A stretch of DNA of 51,303 nucleotides, taken from NCBI GenBank assembly GCA_003278925.1, contig QCCN01000012.1:1-51303 (forward strand). Reading direction: 5' to 3'. This DNA is from Prochlorococcus sp. AG-347-L17. Lineage in GTDB: Bacteria > Cyanobacteriota > Cyanobacteriia > PCC-6307 > Cyanobiaceae. Shown piece by piece: positions 48,306 through 51,303 of the stretch (its first letter is position 1; every line of letters starts with the position of its first letter). The notes under the pieces are model-generated. The model worked only from the letters and a program-made list of their open reading frames with translations. It did not search any database and was not told where the DNA came from. A program made the translations under genes and the position numbers.

Positions 48306-49505
48306 ATGCAAAATAGGCAAACAAATCAGGTATTTAAATTTGACAAATTTCCAAATTGCGAAAAAGATATAGATTTTAAACAAAGAGCATGGATTGAAGT
48401 TAAAGGTAAAGCAATAGAAACAAACGTTAGACAGTTAAGATCAAAATTAAGTAAAAATTGTCAATTTATGGCAGTCGTTAAAGCTGATGGATATGGACAT
48501 GATGCGGAATTAGTATCGCAGTATGCTATCAAAGGTGGAGCATCTCAATTAGGTGTTGCCACATTAAATGAAGGCATTAAGCTCCGTTCTTCTGGAGTTA
48601 AAAAACCAATACTTATCCTTGGAAATCTTTATACGAAAAGAGATCTTATTATATGTTTTAAAAATGATCTTATGCCAACTATCAGTAGTATAAGAGAATG
48701 TTTAATTTGCAATAACATTGGTAAGCACTTTGGATCGAAATTTCCTTTACACCTTAAAGTTGATACCGGAATGTCAAGATTAGGATTTGAATACGATAAA
48801 TTTGTTCAGCAATTTGAAAAAATAAAATCTTTTGAGAACATTTTAATAAAAGGAATATATAGTCATTTATCCTCTGCAGATGAACTCAACTCATTAGATC
48901 CAAAAAGTATTACACAATTACAAAGGGAGAAGTTTCAGGAATTATTAAAGCAAATTAATGTTGATAGAAATAAAAATATCAAGATTCATTTGGCTAATTC
49001 AGCGGCAATGCTTCTTGATAAAAATTTCCATTTTCATATGGTACGTGTTGGATTATCTATGTATGGATATAAACCTTTATCAAAATCAAATAAAAATTTA
49101 TTGCTTAAACCAGCTTTATCTTTGAAGGTTAAAGTAGCTTTTATAAGAACTATTGATAAAGGTGTAAGTGTAAGTTACGGAGGCAAATTTGTAAGTTATA
49201 GAAAAACTAAATTAGCTGTATTAAGTATTGGTTATGCAGATGGTGTACCAAGAAATCTTTCAGGCAAGATAAACGTTATTCATAATAATAAATTTTATCC
49301 CCAAGTTGGATCTATAACTATGGATCAAATGATGATAGACATAACAGATTCGAATGAAATTAAAGTTGGCAGTACAATGGTATTACTAGGATCTGATGGA
49401 GATAAAACAATTTCTCCTCTTGATTGGGCAAGAGAATCTAATACTATTCCTTGGGAAATTCTTTGTTCTTTTAAAAATAGATTACCGAAAGTTCAAGTTG
49501 ATTAG
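48306..49505 (+). CDS. alr: Alanine racemase
   Basis: 399 residues. The PLP lysine is in FMAVVKADGYGHD. The second base Tyr is in VSYGGKF, and LSIGYADGVPRNLSG and GSITMDQMMIDIT are conserved. It makes D-alanine for peptidoglycan. An N-terminal stretch of about 25 residues precedes the core WIEVKGKAIETNVRQL. Its start is 68 bases from the divergent HNH start. Confidence 0.97.
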   Translation: MQNRQTNQVFKFDKFPNCEKDIDFKQRAWIEVKGKAIETNVRQLRSKLSKNCQFMAVVKADGYGHDAELVSQYAIKGGASQLGVATLNEGIKLRSSGVKKPILILGNLYTKRDLIICFKNDLMPTISSIRECLICNNIGKHFGSKFPLHLKVDTGMSRLGFEYDKFVQQFEKIKSFENILIKGIYSHLSSADELNSLDPKSITQLQREKFQELLKQINVDRNKNIKIHLANSAAMLLDKNFHFHMVRVGLSMYGYKPLSKSNKNLLLKPALSLKVKVAFIRTIDKGVSVSYGGKFVSYRKTKLAVLSIGYADGVPRNLSGKINVIHNNKFYPQVGSITMDQMMIDITDSNEIKVGSTMVLLGSDGDKTISPLDWARESNTIPWEILCSFKNRLPKVQVD

Positions 49506-49566
49506 ACATTTCGATTAAATAAAAAATTTTGAATGTTTGCATAAAAATTGATAATGTATAAGAACT

Positions 49567-49655
49567 GGAGAGGTGGCTGAGTGGTTGAAAGCGGCTCCCT
49601 GCTAAGGAGTTACAGGAGGTAACTTTTGTCGAGGGTTCGAATCCCTCCCTCTCCG
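49567..49655 (+). tRNA. tRNA-Ser (GCT)
   Basis: An 89-base class II tRNA. GGAGAGG pairs with CCTCTCC, the discriminator is G, the anticodon loop CTGCTAA reads GCT, and a long variable arm (TTACAGGAGGTAA region) follows. The T-arm has GGTTCGAATCC. It decodes AGC and AGU. Confidence 0.95.
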
Positions 49656-49690
49656 TGATTTATTTAGAAAATTTTTAATTAATATTTGTT

Positions 49691-50479
49691 TTAAAACAAG
49701 TCAAGATCAATATCTTCTAGGTCATAAATAGAATTTAAAATCAAGTCAGCGCCTGCATTTCTAAGATTTGTTTCGTAAGAATTACGTTCTTTTAATCGAG
49801 AATTTAAATGTAAATGAGGGGGCGCTATTCCGATACTTATGAATTTCTGAGATGGTATTTCCTTTCTAGCGTTTATAACTGTATTTATATCTGCAATAGT
49901 ATCTCCTACATATGCAATGGGAATATTTGATTCACCAATTTTATCTCCAATAAGCTTTTTTGATAAGTTAATAAAACCTTTAGGATCAGGCTTATCAGGG
50001 GCATCTCCCATACATATTAATGGTGGTGATTTTAGTCCAAGTCTTTTTTCTAAAACAAATTTTGCAGAAGCAGACTCTGCACCACTAACAAAACCCCAGA
50101 TTATTCCATTATCTTGAATTGAATCAAAAAACTTTTTATCAACTAATAACTCCTCATTTGTTATGTAACCCGACCAGTATTTACTATCTTTATTTGGATC
50201 TCCACCAAAGTAAAACTTTTCAAAACATTTTACTATCTCCTCTCTTGGAGGAATTTTAAGTTTTAAGTTTTCTTTTTTTATACATCTTTTTATAAGTTCT
50301 AAACTTAAATCCCAGTCATTATTCCAGATCCCTTCATTTTTGGCATTATCAATATCTATATAACTTGGCTCCCATCCGGTAAATTTGTAGACAGTTTTTT
50401 TTAATGAAAGTCTGTAACTATTCTCTACGCTGCGGATTACCCCATCAATGTCAAACAAAATTAAACCAATATTTTTCAA
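49691..50479 (-). CDS. HAD-superfamily hydrolase, subfamily IA
   Basis: 262 residues. Motif I is LILFDIDGVIRSVENSYR, motif II has GFVSGAE, motif III has KPDPKGFINLSKKL and motif IV is YVGDTIADINTVINAR. This resembles the uncharacterised TIGR01548-type group found in cyanobacteria. Substrate unknown. It lies alone beside tRNA-Ser. Confidence 0.82.
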   Translation of the reverse strand: MKNIGLILFDIDGVIRSVENSYRLSLKKTVYKFTGWEPSYIDIDNAKNEGIWNNDWDLSLELIKRCIKKENLKLKIPPREEIVKCFEKFYFGGDPNKDSKYWSGYITNEELLVDKKFFDSIQDNGIIWGFVSGAESASAKFVLEKRLGLKSPPLICMGDAPDKPDPKGFINLSKKLIGDKIGESNIPIAYVGDTIADINTVINARKEIPSQKFISIGIAPPHLHLNSRLKERNSYETNLRNAGADLILNSIYDLEDIDLDLF

Positions 50480-50574
50480 TTAATTTCTTAAATCATTATT
50501 ATAAAAGATTAGTATTCTTATAAAGAAAAAGCAAAGAAAAACATTCTATTTATAAAATTATGGATTAGCGAAAC

Positions 50575-51303
50575 TTAATTTTGTAAATATCCTCTGGGAG
50601 TGAGAAATATTTCGTCAACTAAGGTTGTTTGAGAATTGCCAATAATAATGATTGATAACATATCAACCTCTTTTAAAGGAATGGTATTTAAAGTAAAAAA
50701 TTTTTTGGTTTGATTTTCTCTCCCTACTTGTCTAGCTAATAAAACTGGAGTATCACCGTGCCTAGATTGTAAACATATATCTATTACACTTTTAAGCTGC
50801 CAATTTCTCTCAATGGATTGAGGATTAAATAAAGCTATTACAAAGTCGCCCATAAGAGCTCCTTTAATTCTTTTTTCTATTAAAGGCCATGGAGTTAATT
50901 TATCGCTTAAGCTTACTGAACAAAAGTCATTCATTAGTGGTGCGCCACTAATTGCTGCAGCTAATTGAACACTACTTATACCTGGATGTACTTCAAAGTA
51001 AGGCCTATATTCTTTTTTGATTTTTTGTAGTAATTCTAAAAGTAAACCTGCCATTCCATAAAATCCAGATTCGCCTGAAGAAATTAAAGCCACTTTTATT
51101 CCTTCTTCAGCTAGTTTAATTGCTTTACTGCATCTCTCTTTTTCCTCAGTAAGTTTACTTTCAATTAAAACCTGATCATTCCTTTTTAAGGGTTTTATTA
51201 AATCTAAATACATTTTGTATCCAATCCAAACAGTACATCTTGAAAGTGCTTTTCTTGCATTATTGGTTAGGAAGGAGATATCACCTGGCCCACTTCCAAT
51301 AAT
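50575..51303 (-). CDS. cobJ: Precorrin-3B C17-methyltransferase (partial, runs off the window)
   Basis: At least 242 residues; the 5' end lies beyond 51303. Codons upstream of the internal ATG at 51213 are in frame and read IIGSGPGDISFLTNNARKAL, the SAM-binding start of the domain, so that ATG is not the true start. ISSGESGFYGMAGLLLELL, HPGISSVQLAAAISGAPLMN and FNPQSIERNWQL confirm the family. It contracts the corrin ring in cobalamin synthesis. In cyanobacteria it is often fused behind CbiG; a fusion cannot be judged from this window. Confidence 0.9.
   Translation of the reverse strand: MIGSGPGDISFLTNNARKALSRCTVWIGYKMYLDLIKPLKRNDQVLIESKLTEEKERCSKAIKLAEEGIKVALISSGESGFYGMAGLLLELLQKIKKEYRPYFEVHPGISSVQLAAAISGAPLMNDFCSVSLSDKLTPWPLIEKRIKGALMGDFVIALFNPQSIERNWQLKSVIDICLQSRHGDTPVLLARQVGRENQTKKFFTLNTIPLKEVDMLSIIIIGNSQTTLVDEIFLTPRGYLQN

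Noticed and set aside
28870..50479. Two HAD hydrolases each lying next to a tRNA gene as a possible linked system
   Set aside because: They belong to different subgroups and no tRNA copy or repeat flanks either; the proximity is most simply chance.
51213..51303. ATG at 51213 as the cobJ start
   Set aside because: The in-frame codons beyond it encode the conserved GSGPGD motif of the methyltransferase, so the gene continues past the window end.
1..51303. CRISPR array, insertion sequence, prophage or rRNA
   Set aside because: No regularly spaced repeats, transposase, integrase or rRNA sequence was seen on either strand.

Overview
The window is a low-GC, gene-dense cyanobacterial chromosome segment. 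It is most consistent with a high-light-adapted Prochlorococcus. The reasons are the AT-rich composition, very short intergenic gaps, a psaD gene, the cyanobacteria-specific ndhN-ldpA pair, a CAAD-domain protein, a cyanobacterial-type gshA, and a cyanobacterial LexA box in front of recA. This identification rests on gene content read by eye, not on a database search.

Region 1 (1-2400) is the only clearly accessory part. A complete tRNA-Cys gene (2327-2397, minus) has a 29-base imperfect copy of its 3' end at 57-85, and the two copies flank a single polysaccharide-export gene. Just inside each end lies a pair of TTGCTGTC repeats spaced 11 bases apart, with an extra inverted copy at 216-223. 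This is the layout of a small tRNA-integrated element without its own recombinase, possibly a remnant or passenger of the tRNA-targeting integrative elements (tycheposons) described in Prochlorococcus.

Region 2 (2400-31320) is a core mosaic: an LpxB-like protein, RNase D, a cytochrome b6 haem-attachment factor, hemF, mrp, rodA, a histidine kinase with a degenerate ATP-binding domain, psaD, trpE-gshA, ppc, recF, speD, larE, a tandem BtuR-like protein, a MoeB-rhodanese protein, a CAAD protein, a fructosamine-kinase-like protein, crtD, tyrA, a degenerate DinG-like protein, recA, a HAD hydrolase and ndhN-ldpA. tRNA-Arg(CCG) and tRNA-Gln(TTG) lie between them. Convergent pairs are packed almost end to end with no obvious terminators. 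recF has its 5' end interrupted at an A8T7 run.

Region 3 (31600-47720) is the large ribosomal cluster from rplC through prfA, including secY, adk, rpoA and truA. rpmJ (38 aa) is a short gene lying between adk and rpsM. L36 has lost all four zinc ligands and L31 most of them. Shine-Dalgarno motifs are strong at most tightly coupled starts and mostly absent elsewhere. A perfect 7-bp hairpin with a competing upstream pairing sits between rplX and rplE.

Region 4 (47730-51303) holds an HNH endonuclease, alr, tRNA-Ser(GCT), a second HAD hydrolase and the 3' part of a cobJ-type methyltransferase that runs off the window end. No CRISPR array, rRNA, insertion sequence or recombinase gene was seen.
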